A stretch of DNA of 64,000 bases. Origin: JBKBIP01 sp046297495 (lineage in GTDB: Bacteria > Planctomycetota > Planctomycetia > Gemmatales > Gemmataceae). The notes under the pieces are model-generated. The model made no database searches, was not told the DNA's origin, and saw nothing but the letters and a program-made list of their open reading frames with translations. Positions 46,588 to 54,864 of the stretch are shown piece by piece. Each line of letters opens with the position of its first letter. The stretch's first letter is position 1. The DNA is taken from assembly GCA_046297495.1 (NCBI GenBank), contig JBKBIP010000006.1, positions 62,001-126,000 on the forward strand. The letters are read 5' to 3'. Position numbers and translations under genes: made by a program.

Positions 46588-47416
46588 TGGACATACCCAG
46601 TTCGCGTATCCGGCGCGACGGTTGCAATGTATTCATTGCGGAAACGTCCTGTCGGAGCTGGACACGGAGGGGACGATCTGCGATTGGTGCGATCATGAAT
46701 ACCCTGTCCGGGACGCCTTGTGGCATGCGCGCGGTCCACTGAGCGGGAAAAACCGTATCGCCGCCGACTTCTATGACGGTCCGCGCTGGCAGGCTTTTCG
46801 TCCCTGGGAACAGTTGTTTCTCAAGGTGAACGGCGGTTTGCCGGGAGCGCGCAAGCAGATATTGAAACATTTGCGGTTGCCACCGGCTGGATCGCTATTG
46901 GAGGTAGGTATCGGCGATGGCGAAAACGTGGTTTTACTGCCAACGTCGCTCCGCATCTCCGGCGTGGATATTGCCGTCCGTCCGTTATCCGATTGCCGCG
47001 ACCGGCACAGAGGACGGGGTCTGTTTCTGGCGCTGGCCGAAGGAGAGCATCTGCCGTTCACTGATAATACCTTCGACGCCGCCTTATGCGTGGGCGGGTT
47101 CAATTTCTTTAGTGATCCTTATCGTGGCATTGCCGAGATGGCCCGCGTTGTCAAGCCGGGGGGTAGCATCGTCGTGGCGGACGAGGTACCCAATTTACAC
47201 GATTTTGGCTGGGGACACATGGTAGGGCTACCACAATTCGACATCTGGCTGATGAAACGGTTTTGGTTTGGTCCGGAGTTCACGGCCATGGTGTTGGAGA
47301 ATCGGTTGAACGTTCGAGACGTGGCCCAATCGGCCCTCATTCAACCACGGATTCACGCGATTTGGCGCGGCTTGGGGTACTGTATCGTCGGGACGCCGCG
47401 CAAAGTGCGAACCTAA
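46565..47416 (+). CDS. Trm112-domain methyltransferase 1
   Basis: The 283-residue protein has an N-terminal zinc ribbon (CIHCGNVL with ICDWCDHEYPVRD) of Trm112 type and a Rossmann SAM domain (LLEVGIGDGENVVLLP, then FNFFSDPYRGIAEMARVVKP). The phrase AADFYDGPRWQAFRPWEQLF between them is shared with the next gene. The target (O-, C- or N-methylation) is unknown. Confidence 0.85.
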   Translation: MRQLVTCNGHTQFAYPARRLQCIHCGNVLSELDTEGTICDWCDHEYPVRDALWHARGPLSGKNRIAADFYDGPRWQAFRPWEQLFLKVNGGLPGARKQILKHLRLPPAGSLLEVGIGDGENVVLLPTSLRISGVDIAVRPLSDCRDRHRGRGLFLALAEGEHLPFTDNTFDAALCVGGFNFFSDPYRGIAEMARVVKPGGSIVVADEVPNLHDFGWGHMVGLPQFDIWLMKRFWFGPEFTAMVLENRLNVRDVAQSALIQPRIHAIWRGLGYCIVGTPRKVRT

Positions 47417-47446
47417 GTTATTCATCCTTCTAGGGACATACTGACC

Positions 47447-48286
47447 ATGACCACAACGCTAAGTTCCTCTCCAACTTGGGCTGCTGAATGTGACTTGTTG
47501 CAGTGCATCGACTGCGGCCAGGATTTGGAACCTGCCGGCGACGATCTGCGCTGCTCATCCTGCGGCCGGAATTACCCGATCCGGGACGGCTTCCTGGACA
47601 CGCTTGATCCACTCACGGGAAATAACAAGGTAGCGGCGGACTTCTACAATGGTCCCCTGTGGCCCAAGTTCCGCTTTTGGGAGTGGCTGGCGTTCCTATT
47701 CAACGGCGGCGAACGGCGGGCACGCCACAAGGTGTTGCAACACCTTACGAATTTGTCTGGTACCCGCTTTTTGGAGGTGGCGGTGGGGGATGGTGCCAAC
47801 ATCCCTTACTTACCCGAGGATTGTGCCTTTTACGGGATTGACATATCCATCGTGCAGATGACGCAGTGTCGGCAACGGTTTCACCAACGTGACCTGCGCC
47901 TGTTGTTGGGTGAGGCGGAAAAGCTGCCCTTCAAGGATCGGACGTTTGATAATGCCTTGAGTCTAGGAGCCTTCAACTATTTCAATGACCCCGTCCAAGG
48001 ATTGAAGGAAATGGCTCGCGTCGTGAAACCAGGCGGGCAAGTCGTGGTGTGCGACGAGGTGCCGAACTTGCCCAACTACCTGATTGGCAGATACATCGGG
48101 TTGCCACAATTGGATCGGTGGGTGATGGCCAAGTTCATGAACCTTGGCTATGAGTTCACCGACATGGCCGAGCGCTACCGGGATTTGAAACTTGAACCCA
48201 TTGTCGACGAAGCGCTTAGTGATTGGCAGATTCACATGATCTGGGGCCGGATGGCTTACTGTATCGTGGGCAAGCCCAAGGTATAG
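47447..48286 (+). CDS. Trm112-domain methyltransferase 2
   Basis: A 279-residue tandem paralogue of the previous gene: CIDCGQDLEP with CSSCGRNYPIRDGF, then FLEVAVGDGANIPYLP and FNYFNDPVQGLKEMARVVKP. It starts 30 bases after the preceding stop. Two related enzymes side by side suggest two methyl marks or a divided substrate range. Confidence 0.85.
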   Translation: MTTTLSSSPTWAAECDLLQCIDCGQDLEPAGDDLRCSSCGRNYPIRDGFLDTLDPLTGNNKVAADFYNGPLWPKFRFWEWLAFLFNGGERRARHKVLQHLTNLSGTRFLEVAVGDGANIPYLPEDCAFYGIDISIVQMTQCRQRFHQRDLRLLLGEAEKLPFKDRTFDNALSLGAFNYFNDPVQGLKEMARVVKPGGQVVVCDEVPNLPNYLIGRYIGLPQLDRWVMAKFMNLGYEFTDMAERYRDLKLEPIVDEALSDWQIHMIWGRMAYCIVGKPKV

Positions 48287-48337
48287 AATGAAAATAGACA
48301 TTCCGTTCACGTTGTCACCCTAGCGCCAGGAACGCCG

Positions 48338-49483
48338 ATGCGATTTTTACCTTTTGTCCTCAAAAACTTGATGCGCCGCAAGGCACGCTCCATTCTGACC
48401 ATCGGCGGTGTCGCCGTCGCGGTCGGAGCCGTGGTGGCGTTGTTGGGTATCACGGTCGGTTTCGAGCAAATGTTCGGCGACCTGTACAAAAAACGGGGCG
48501 TAGCCATTCTCGTCGTGCAGGCCGGCAAGACCGACCGTCTCAGCAGTTTCATCGATGAAACGCTGGCGGAAAACATGTGGCGTCCGGGCGTCAAATCGGT
48601 GACACCAGGACTGGTCGATTTTTACAATTACACGCCGCCGGGGGAAGGGGGACTGGTGGGCAATCCGCTCACGGTGCCGCTGCAAGGCTGGGACCCCGAT
48701 AGCATCCTATTTCAAGACGTGCGCATGTTGAGCGGCCGGCGCATCACGCACGACGACCGGCGCGGTGTCATGTTAGGAATGATCCTCGCCAAGAACCTCG
48801 ACAAAAAAGTCGGCGACATCGTGGATGTGTACGACAACCAATTCGAGGTCGTGGGCATCTATGAGTCCTTTAATCTGTTGGAAAACAGCTCGATGGTGCT
48901 GCCCATCAAGGAACTGCAAAAGCTCATCGGCCAGGAAGGGAAGGTAAGCGGTTTTCAGATCGGCGTGGATGATCCAAGTGACAAGGAATCCATCGACCGG
49001 ATTCGTCGGGAAATCGACGGGCTGGGCATCGGCGTCTCGGCGATGGCCACTGATGATTATATCGCCAGTACCAGTCAAATCCGGTTAGCGCACGCCATGA
49101 CCTGGGTAACATCGATTATCGCCCTGATCATTGGCGTCATTGGCATTCTCAACACGATGGTGATGTCGGTGTTGGAACGGACGCGCGAGATCGGCATTCT
49201 GCGGGCCATTGGCTGGCGGCAGTCGCGGGTCATGCGCATGATCCTGTCCGAGTCGCTGCTGCTGAGCGTGGCCGGCGCGATCGTGGGGGCGGCGGGAGCT
49301 TGGATCGTCGTCAACATCCTGAGCATGACTCCCGCCTGTAGCGGCTTCATTTCGGGACGTTTGGAATGGCCGGTGGTGATCAAGGGGTTTCTCATCGCGT
49401 TAGCGGTTGGTTTGGTTGGCGGAGTGTATCCCGCCCTGCGTGCCGCGCACTTACTGCCCACGGAGGCCTTACGCCATGAATGA
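48338..49483 (+). CDS. FtsX/MacB-type ABC permease
   Basis: The 381-residue membrane protein has one N-terminal TM segment after FVLKNLMRRKARSILTIGG, a periplasmic domain of about 220 residues, and three C-terminal TM segments (SIIALIIGVIGILNTMVMS and following), with the conserved RTREIGILRAIGWRQSRV. It belongs to the mechanotransmission exporters that move lipids, lipoproteins or small molecules. It overlaps its ATPase gene by 8 bases. Confidence 0.92.
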   Translation: MRFLPFVLKNLMRRKARSILTIGGVAVAVGAVVALLGITVGFEQMFGDLYKKRGVAILVVQAGKTDRLSSFIDETLAENMWRPGVKSVTPGLVDFYNYTPPGEGGLVGNPLTVPLQGWDPDSILFQDVRMLSGRRITHDDRRGVMLGMILAKNLDKKVGDIVDVYDNQFEVVGIYESFNLLENSSMVLPIKELQKLIGQEGKVSGFQIGVDDPSDKESIDRIRREIDGLGIGVSAMATDDYIASTSQIRLAHAMTWVTSIIALIIGVIGILNTMVMSVLERTREIGILRAIGWRQSRVMRMILSESLLLSVAGAIVGAAGAWIVVNILSMTPACSGFISGRLEWPVVIKGFLIALAVGLVGGVYPALRAAHLLPTEALRHE

Positions 49484-50198
49484 CAAGGCATTACTACGCA
49501 CGGAAAATTTGTGCAAGCTCTACCCCGATGGGCAAGTCAACGCACTGGTTGATGTCAACGTTCGCATCGGTTACGGCGAGTTCGTGGCCATCATGGGACC
49601 GTCCGGCAGCGGCAAATCGACGCTGCTCAACTTGCTGGGGGCGTTGGACCGTCCCAGCAGCGGCGAGGTGTACTTTGAAGGCCAGCCGTTATCGTCAATG
49701 AAACGTCTGGACATGCTGCGGGCCATGAAGATTGGTTTCGTGTTCCAATCGTTCTACCTGTTACCTACCCTCACAGCATTGGAGAACGTGCAGGTGCCCA
49801 TGTTCGAGGGGCCGTTGTCGGTGCGTGAACGGGTCAATAAAGCACGGGCGCTGCTGGGGTCTGTCGGCCTGGAACATCGCCTGAACCATTTGCCAGTCAA
49901 GCTGTCCGTCGGAGAACGCCAGCGCGTCGCCGTTGCCCGCGCCCTGGCCAACGATCCCCTTCTGCTGCTGGCCGACGAACCGACCGGCAATCTCGATTCC
50001 CGCACCGCCGCCGACGTGCTCGATCTGTTCGACAACCTGCACCGCGACCACGGCTTGACCATCGTGATGGTCACGCACGGACTCGAAGTCGCCCAACGCG
50101 CCCAGCGGATCATCCACATGCGCGATGGCCGCGTCGTGCAGGATGAGGAGGGGAAGAAGACGATGCCGGAACCGGCGAGCTGCCGAGAGGAAGGGTGA
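49476..50198 (+). CDS. ABC ATPase of the FtsX/MacB exporter (LolD/DevA-like)
   Basis: A 240-residue ATPase with Walker A GPSGSGKST, Q-loop VFQSFYLLPTL, signature LSVGERQR (V for the usual G), Walker B LLLADEPTGNLDS and H-loop MVTHG. The TGNLDS phrase is typical of LolD/MacB/DevA. It is the only ATPase in the cluster and may also power the DevC-like permease 3.5 kb downstream. Confidence 0.92.
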   Translation: MNDKALLRTENLCKLYPDGQVNALVDVNVRIGYGEFVAIMGPSGSGKSTLLNLLGALDRPSSGEVYFEGQPLSSMKRLDMLRAMKIGFVFQSFYLLPTLTALENVQVPMFEGPLSVRERVNKARALLGSVGLEHRLNHLPVKLSVGERQRVAVARALANDPLLLLADEPTGNLDSRTAADVLDLFDNLHRDHGLTIVMVTHGLEVAQRAQRIIHMRDGRVVQDEEGKKTMPEPASCREEG

Positions 50199-50212
50199 GA
50201 GGGATAGAGAAC

Positions 50213-50256
50213 TCATCGTTTCGCGTGGAGAATTGCAAGCGTGCGCGAAACGATGA
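50213..50256. terminator. Hairpin between convergent genes, TCATCGTTTCGCG family
   Basis: Arms TCATCGTTTCGCG (50213-50225) and CGCGAAACGATGA (50244-50256) pair perfectly with an 18-nt loop, followed by a few T. It separates the plus-strand ATPase from the minus-strand secreted-protein gene. Confidence 0.65.
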
Positions 50257-50269
50257 ATCCGAAGTTTTC

Positions 50270-51139
50270 CTATTGCTCTGCTCTCAGTTTCAGCAGTGTC
50301 CTTCGGATGTCGCGGACCTCATTCTGAATGGCGGACGCAATCTTGGGACGCAACAGGTTCTTGCCGTCGAACCATTCTTTTGGTTCGACATACACCGAAT
50401 GACTTTCGATGAGCAAGGCCCCTTTCGGCTCCGCCAGACGGGTAATCTTGATGTAGGAACCGGAACCGAGGTACGGCTGGGGTTTTCCCAGTTGGCCAGC
50501 ATTGTTGATCGGCTGCCATTGAATCGGATAATCTTGGTCCTGGGCGAAGCGTGGATCGAGTTCGGACGCCAGGATAATGGAGTCGTCGGTTTTACTGACG
50601 ATGGTCCGGTGCGTGGTGCGTAGCTGCACCTTGTTGATTAAGTTGGTTTCGGTGTGGCTGTATCGTTCCGGTTGGGGCGCCTTGCTCTTGTCCGGGATGC
50701 CCCGCTGGGCCAAGTCATCGGCGGTGAGAAATGTCACCTTGCGGTCGGCGGCATTCCCTTGCAAGAGCTGCCGTTGCACGTCAGGTTTGAGAATGTCCCC
50801 CAGATCGCCATAGGCCACGAACCAGAAGTCAATGTGGTAGGCGGGGGCGTTGGGATCGCTCCCTTTGACCTCGATGATCCGCGATTTGTGCGGCGCCACG
50901 ATGGAATCACGCGTGAAGACGGGGATTTGACTCTCCAGGCCGACCAATTCGATCAGAGCGGCGCGTTGTCCCTTGGCGTCGAGACCGTCCGGCAGGGTCG
51001 GCGCCGGCAACGTCGCCTTCTCCTTGGCGCCGACAACGACCCCCTGGTTGCGGGCGGTGCGGTAGATTTCATTCAAAGTTTCATGGTCAGCGCTGGCGGC
51101 CATCGCGCTGCTGAGGAAACAGATCGCGGCATACGTCAT
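50270..51139 (-). CDS. Secreted protein of unknown function
   Basis: The protein of 289 residues has a short signal peptide (MTYAAICFLSSAMAASA). The mature part alternates strands and helices and has motifs such as YHIDFWFVAYGDLGD and SHSVYVEPKEWFDG. No family was recognised. It starts at ATG 51139; an upstream in-frame extension is not secretory. With its neighbour it interrupts the plus-strand cluster. Confidence 0.7.
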   Translation of the reverse strand: MTYAAICFLSSAMAASADHETLNEIYRTARNQGVVVGAKEKATLPAPTLPDGLDAKGQRAALIELVGLESQIPVFTRDSIVAPHKSRIIEVKGSDPNAPAYHIDFWFVAYGDLGDILKPDVQRQLLQGNAADRKVTFLTADDLAQRGIPDKSKAPQPERYSHTETNLINKVQLRTTHRTIVSKTDDSIILASELDPRFAQDQDYPIQWQPINNAGQLGKPQPYLGSGSYIKITRLAEPKGALLIESHSVYVEPKEWFDGKNLLRPKIASAIQNEVRDIRRTLLKLRAEQ

Positions 51140-51291
51140 GGTAGTCGGCCTCGCTCGAAGAGTTGGAGATTTCAGACATGATTGATTCGCGCGGATAGGC
51201 ATTTCCTGGCGCGAACCGCGGAATCCCAATACAGTCCCAAAGATACAGTTCATACTCGGACATACCAAGTCCAATCGGGTTACTGTTTCCC

Positions 51292-52263
51292 TTACTGTAT
51301 CAAAACGCGCAGTTCCCGTTCCAATTGCGCCGCTTGTTCGGGAGTGAAACGCGGTTGGCCGGCCAAGTTCTGGAGGCGTTCGGGTATGGGTATCTGCTTG
51401 GCCCCCTTCGGCAGCTGGTTCATGCCGAAAGCGTATTCGCTGGGAATCCCCAAGGTGATCTCGTTGCCATCGACGTACAGGACGCAATCCTCGATTTTGT
51501 TGGGCGGCAACCACTCGAAGGGGCCGACGGCGCCGAGGTATTTATTCTGATAATCCCGGTTGACGCGCCAGAGGAGCGTTTGAATCCGTCCGGTTTGGGG
51601 ATCAACCAGAATGGCGTAGCGTGTGACAATCGGTTGATTCCGGCCATTGACGTGCAAGTAATTCAGAGCATCGACAAGGGCGAAGGAGCGGGATTGGGCC
51701 ACGCTGAACACGTCGCTCAAGCGCTCGTAGCCGCCGGCCAAAACCTGGCGGGCCACGAAATCGAGGTTGGCGCCGAGCTGCTGTTGGGTTTCGGGAGTGA
51801 CGATCATGTCTTGCCCTTGGACTTTCACGCCGAGGCCCACGCCGAGCTTTTCCAGATAGTAATGGGGCACGCCGTTGACATATTCCCCCTTGACGTTGGC
51901 CACCACCGCCGTGAACATCAAGCTGGACATGCGCCGCACGATGGCCGAGGCTTTGTGGACATCCCCCGCGCCGATGCGTGGCTGACTTTTGAGGATGAGA
52001 TGCGTCCACCCCTTGGGCGGCTCGGTGCCGATAACTGTCCCCGGCTCGATGCCGAACAAGCGGCGTGGCGTCACGTCAAATGGGGGTGGTTGCGGTTGCT
52101 GGGGGGAAGACGCGGCGGTGAGCGATACTGGAATCGCGGCCCCGTCCACCCGCGGCGATTGCGGTTGGCTCTGGGGGCAAGCGACGCGGGTTCCCATCAC
52201 CATAATCAGCACAACCAACGCCATGATGCCAACCAAAGAACATCCTTTTATCATAGTGGACAT
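51292..52263 (-). CDS. Secreted protein of unknown function, planctomycete type
   Basis: The 323-residue protein has a hydrophobic leader (GIMALVVLIMVMGTRVAC) that could end in a lipid-modified Cys, then a Pro/Gln-rich linker and a folded domain with RYAILVDPQTGRIQTLLWRV and LGAVGPFEWLPP. No domain was firmly recognised. It diverges from the extended-SDR gene, with the promoter region (52264-52384) holding copy 2 of the 17-nt element. Confidence 0.7.
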   Translation of the reverse strand: MSTMIKGCSLVGIMALVVLIMVMGTRVACPQSQPQSPRVDGAAIPVSLTAASSPQQPQPPPFDVTPRRLFGIEPGTVIGTEPPKGWTHLILKSQPRIGAGDVHKASAIVRRMSSLMFTAVVANVKGEYVNGVPHYYLEKLGVGLGVKVQGQDMIVTPETQQQLGANLDFVARQVLAGGYERLSDVFSVAQSRSFALVDALNYLHVNGRNQPIVTRYAILVDPQTGRIQTLLWRVNRDYQNKYLGAVGPFEWLPPNKIEDCVLYVDGNEITLGIPSEYAFGMNQLPKGAKQIPIPERLQNLAGQPRFTPEQAAQLERELRVLIQ

Positions 52264-52334
52264 GACCTCTCCTGAGAAATTAGGGAGAATATAAGGAGAG
52301 AAGCATCAGGGGGCAGGAATCAGAAGCCCTAGTT

Positions 52335-52357
52335 TAGCGTGCGAGCCATCGGCAAGC
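52335..52357 (+). repeat. Copy 2 of the GCGAGCCATCGGCGAGC element
   Basis: Reads GCGAGCCATCGGCAAGC, one mismatch to the core, again preceded by AGTTTAGCGT. It lies in the divergent promoter region 28 bases before the SDR gene start. Confidence 0.65.
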
Positions 52358-52384
52358 AACATCAGGGAGTCCTGAATACTTCCC

Positions 52385-53608
52385 ATGAATGTATATACCC
52401 CAATCCCCCCCGAAGTGGCCCAGGCTGGCCCCGTGCTGGTCACGGGGGCCAATGGCTTCTTGGGGGCGAATCTGGTCTGGACGCTGCGCGCGGCGGGTGT
52501 GCCGGTGCGTGCCTTCGTCCGCCGTCCGCCGCGTGGGCCGCAATGGCGCGGGCTGGAGGATGTTGAGTATTGTCTGGGCGATATTTGCCAACCGCATACC
52601 TTGCGCCCTGCCCTGCGCGGCGTCTCCTGGGTCATCCACGCGGCGGGATGCACCGAACATAATCCCCGGCCCCGCAGACTCAGTTTTCGCATCAACGTGG
52701 ATGGCACGCGCAACGTCTGCCAAGCCGCTTTGGAAGGGGGCGTGCGCCGGTTGGTGTACACCTCCAGCATCGTGACCGTCATCCATGACACACTGCGCAC
52801 CCAACTACCGCAACTGGTTCCTGGCCGCTTGGGGTCGATCTCCTCCACTTATTTAGGTAGCAAACAACGTGCCGAGGACGTGGTAAATTCTTACGCCGGC
52901 CGCGGTCTGGACGTCATCGTTCTCAATCCGTGCTACACCATCGGTCCGCGCGACATTAAACCCACGACGAACCAATTCTTGCTGTCGGCAGCGCGCTATC
53001 CCTTGGCGTATTTGCCTCCAGGGGGCATGAACGTCATCGACGTGCGCGAGGTCGCCTTGGCCCACCTGCGCGCCCTGTGGCTGGGACAACCTGGCGTGCG
53101 TTACGTGCTGGGCGGACCGTATGTCACCTATAAACAGTTGGCCGCCTGGGTGGCGCGGTTGCAAGGCCAACCGGATCGCACCACCGTCATCCCCCGCTGG
53201 TGTTATCTGCCTGGCTCGTTGGCGCTGGCGATTCTCACCGCTCTCTGTCCCAATCCACTCGCGGGCGTGTCGTTGCCGAACTTTCAGTATGGCTTCCTGC
53301 CTCTGCGCGCCGATGGTGAACTCGCCTTGCGCACCTTCCAATTGGCCTTGCGTCCGCCGGAGCAGAGCATCTGGGACACGTTGCGCTGGTTTCAAGACAT
53401 CGGCATGGCCCCTTGGCTGCGCCCATTGCTGCCGCCGCCCGATTGGCACCAAGCCCCCCACGCGCTCGATACACCCGCGGCTGGGGGGATGCGTGGGAGC
53501 GAAGTAGGGGAAACTTCCTTGTGTTCTCCCCCAGAAATGTACAATGACCAGAACCATACCGCCCCGAAAGTGGTAATGATGGATAGAGAACGCGCCTGCA
53601 CGAACTAG
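52385..53608 (+). CDS. Extended SDR, NAD-dependent epimerase/reductase (HpnA-like)
   Basis: A 407-residue protein with TGANGFLGANLVWTLRAAG, VIHAAGCTEHNP, the catalytic YLGSKQRAEDVV and LNPCYTIGPRD. It resembles dihydroflavonol-reductase/3-beta-HSD-like members of COG0451 such as HpnA. Substrates range from sterol-like lipids to sugars. Its position with DevC/HlyD genes suggests work on the exported lipid. The C-terminal tail beyond residue 350 is not conserved-looking. Confidence 0.88.
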   Translation: MNVYTPIPPEVAQAGPVLVTGANGFLGANLVWTLRAAGVPVRAFVRRPPRGPQWRGLEDVEYCLGDICQPHTLRPALRGVSWVIHAAGCTEHNPRPRRLSFRINVDGTRNVCQAALEGGVRRLVYTSSIVTVIHDTLRTQLPQLVPGRLGSISSTYLGSKQRAEDVVNSYAGRGLDVIVLNPCYTIGPRDIKPTTNQFLLSAARYPLAYLPPGGMNVIDVREVALAHLRALWLGQPGVRYVLGGPYVTYKQLAAWVARLQGQPDRTTVIPRWCYLPGSLALAILTALCPNPLAGVSLPNFQYGFLPLRADGELALRTFQLALRPPEQSIWDTLRWFQDIGMAPWLRPLLPPPDWHQAPHALDTPAAGGMRGSEVGETSLCSPPEMYNDQNHTAPKVVMMDRERACTN

Positions 53609-53680
53609 CCGCGCCAAGGATGGTTTGTGTCATGTCAGTCGTCGAAGCGGGCGGGACACGATCAATCTTCGGACTGCGTC

Positions 53681-54832
53681 ATGTATGCTCTCATCTACGC
53701 CATCAATACTCTCTGGCACGAGCGCAACCGTTACTTGCCGGGCATTCTGGCTGTCACCTTTAGCGCTATCTTGATCGCTTTGCAATGCGGTTTGTTGGTA
53801 GGTTTGCTGACCCTCATGTCCTTGGTCGTGGACAATACGCCAGCGGATATTTGGGTGGGCTATCCTCACGTTCCCAGCGTGGATCAAGGCCGGCCCATTC
53901 CCGATGCGTGGGGGGCGCGCATCGCGCAATTTCCCAGCGTCACGCGCCTTGAGCCGACGCACCACGGCTTCGCCAATTGGAACTACCGCGACCCCAACGA
54001 CCCGCGCAACAACAAAGTCGATGTGGGCATGATCGTGGGCAGCCGGCTCGATGAAGGAGCCTTGGGGGCGGTTCAGCAACTGACGCCGGAAATGCGGTTG
54101 TTGCTGTCCGAGCCATTCACCATCGTGGTGGACCGTTCCGAGTTGGACCGCCTTGGCCTACGCCGGGGGGGAATTGGCGAGTATGCCGAGGTCAATGGCT
54201 ACCGTGTCCGCGTGGTGGGATTGGTGGACGGGCTGAAAGGGCTGGGAGCGCCCTACCTGTTCTGTTCGCTGGATACGGCCCGCATTTTGATGCAATACCG
54301 GGAAGACACGACAACGTATTGGCTGGCCCAATGCCGCACGCCGCAAGAGGCCGAGTATGTCGTCCAGCAGTTAAACCAGTATCCGCACCTGGCCGCCTTC
54401 ACGCGGAATCGCTTTTCCTGGCGGTCGCGCTGGCATTGGCTGGTCGTGACCAAGGCGGGGGTGGCGTTAGGCATGGCGGCCTTGCTCGGTTTGATCGTCG
54501 GTTCGGTGGTGACGAGCCAGACGTTGTACGCGGCCACGGCGGCCTCGATTCGGGAATTCGCCACCATGCGCGCGTTGGGGATTCCACGCCCCAAATTGCG
54601 CGGCATGGTGCTGGCCGTGTCCTTTTGGGTGGGCATCTTCGGCGTCGGCTTGGCCTTACCGTTGATCTTTCTCGTGGCCACCACCGCCAACACCTACTTG
54701 GGCACCCGGATTGAGCTGTCGTGGTGGTTGCTGTTGGGTACGGCCATCGTCACGATGACCATGGCCCTGATTTCGGGACTTGCCAGCCTGCGTTCGTTGA
54801 GCGGCGCGGGACTGACCGAACCGCTCCGCTAA
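53681..54832 (+). CDS. DevC-like ABC permease
   Basis: The 383-residue protein has one N-terminal TM segment (RYLPGILAVTFSAILIALQ), a periplasmic domain starting DNTPADIWVGYPHVPSVDQ and three C-terminal TM segments. The motif SIREFATMRALGIPRPKLRG is the FtsX-family coupling region. In cyanobacteria DevC works with DevB and DevA to export heterocyst glycolipids. ATG 53681 is chosen; the longer frame adds 18 non-typical residues. No ATPase gene is adjacent. Confidence 0.9.
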   Translation: MYALIYAINTLWHERNRYLPGILAVTFSAILIALQCGLLVGLLTLMSLVVDNTPADIWVGYPHVPSVDQGRPIPDAWGARIAQFPSVTRLEPTHHGFANWNYRDPNDPRNNKVDVGMIVGSRLDEGALGAVQQLTPEMRLLLSEPFTIVVDRSELDRLGLRRGGIGEYAEVNGYRVRVVGLVDGLKGLGAPYLFCSLDTARILMQYREDTTTYWLAQCRTPQEAEYVVQQLNQYPHLAAFTRNRFSWRSRWHWLVVTKAGVALGMAALLGLIVGSVVTSQTLYAATAASIREFATMRALGIPRPKLRGMVLAVSFWVGIFGVGLALPLIFLVATTANTYLGTRIELSWWLLLGTAIVTMTMALISGLASLRSLSGAGLTEPLR

Positions 54833-54864
54833 TCGTTTTCAGATTCCGCATAGGAGTCGTATTC

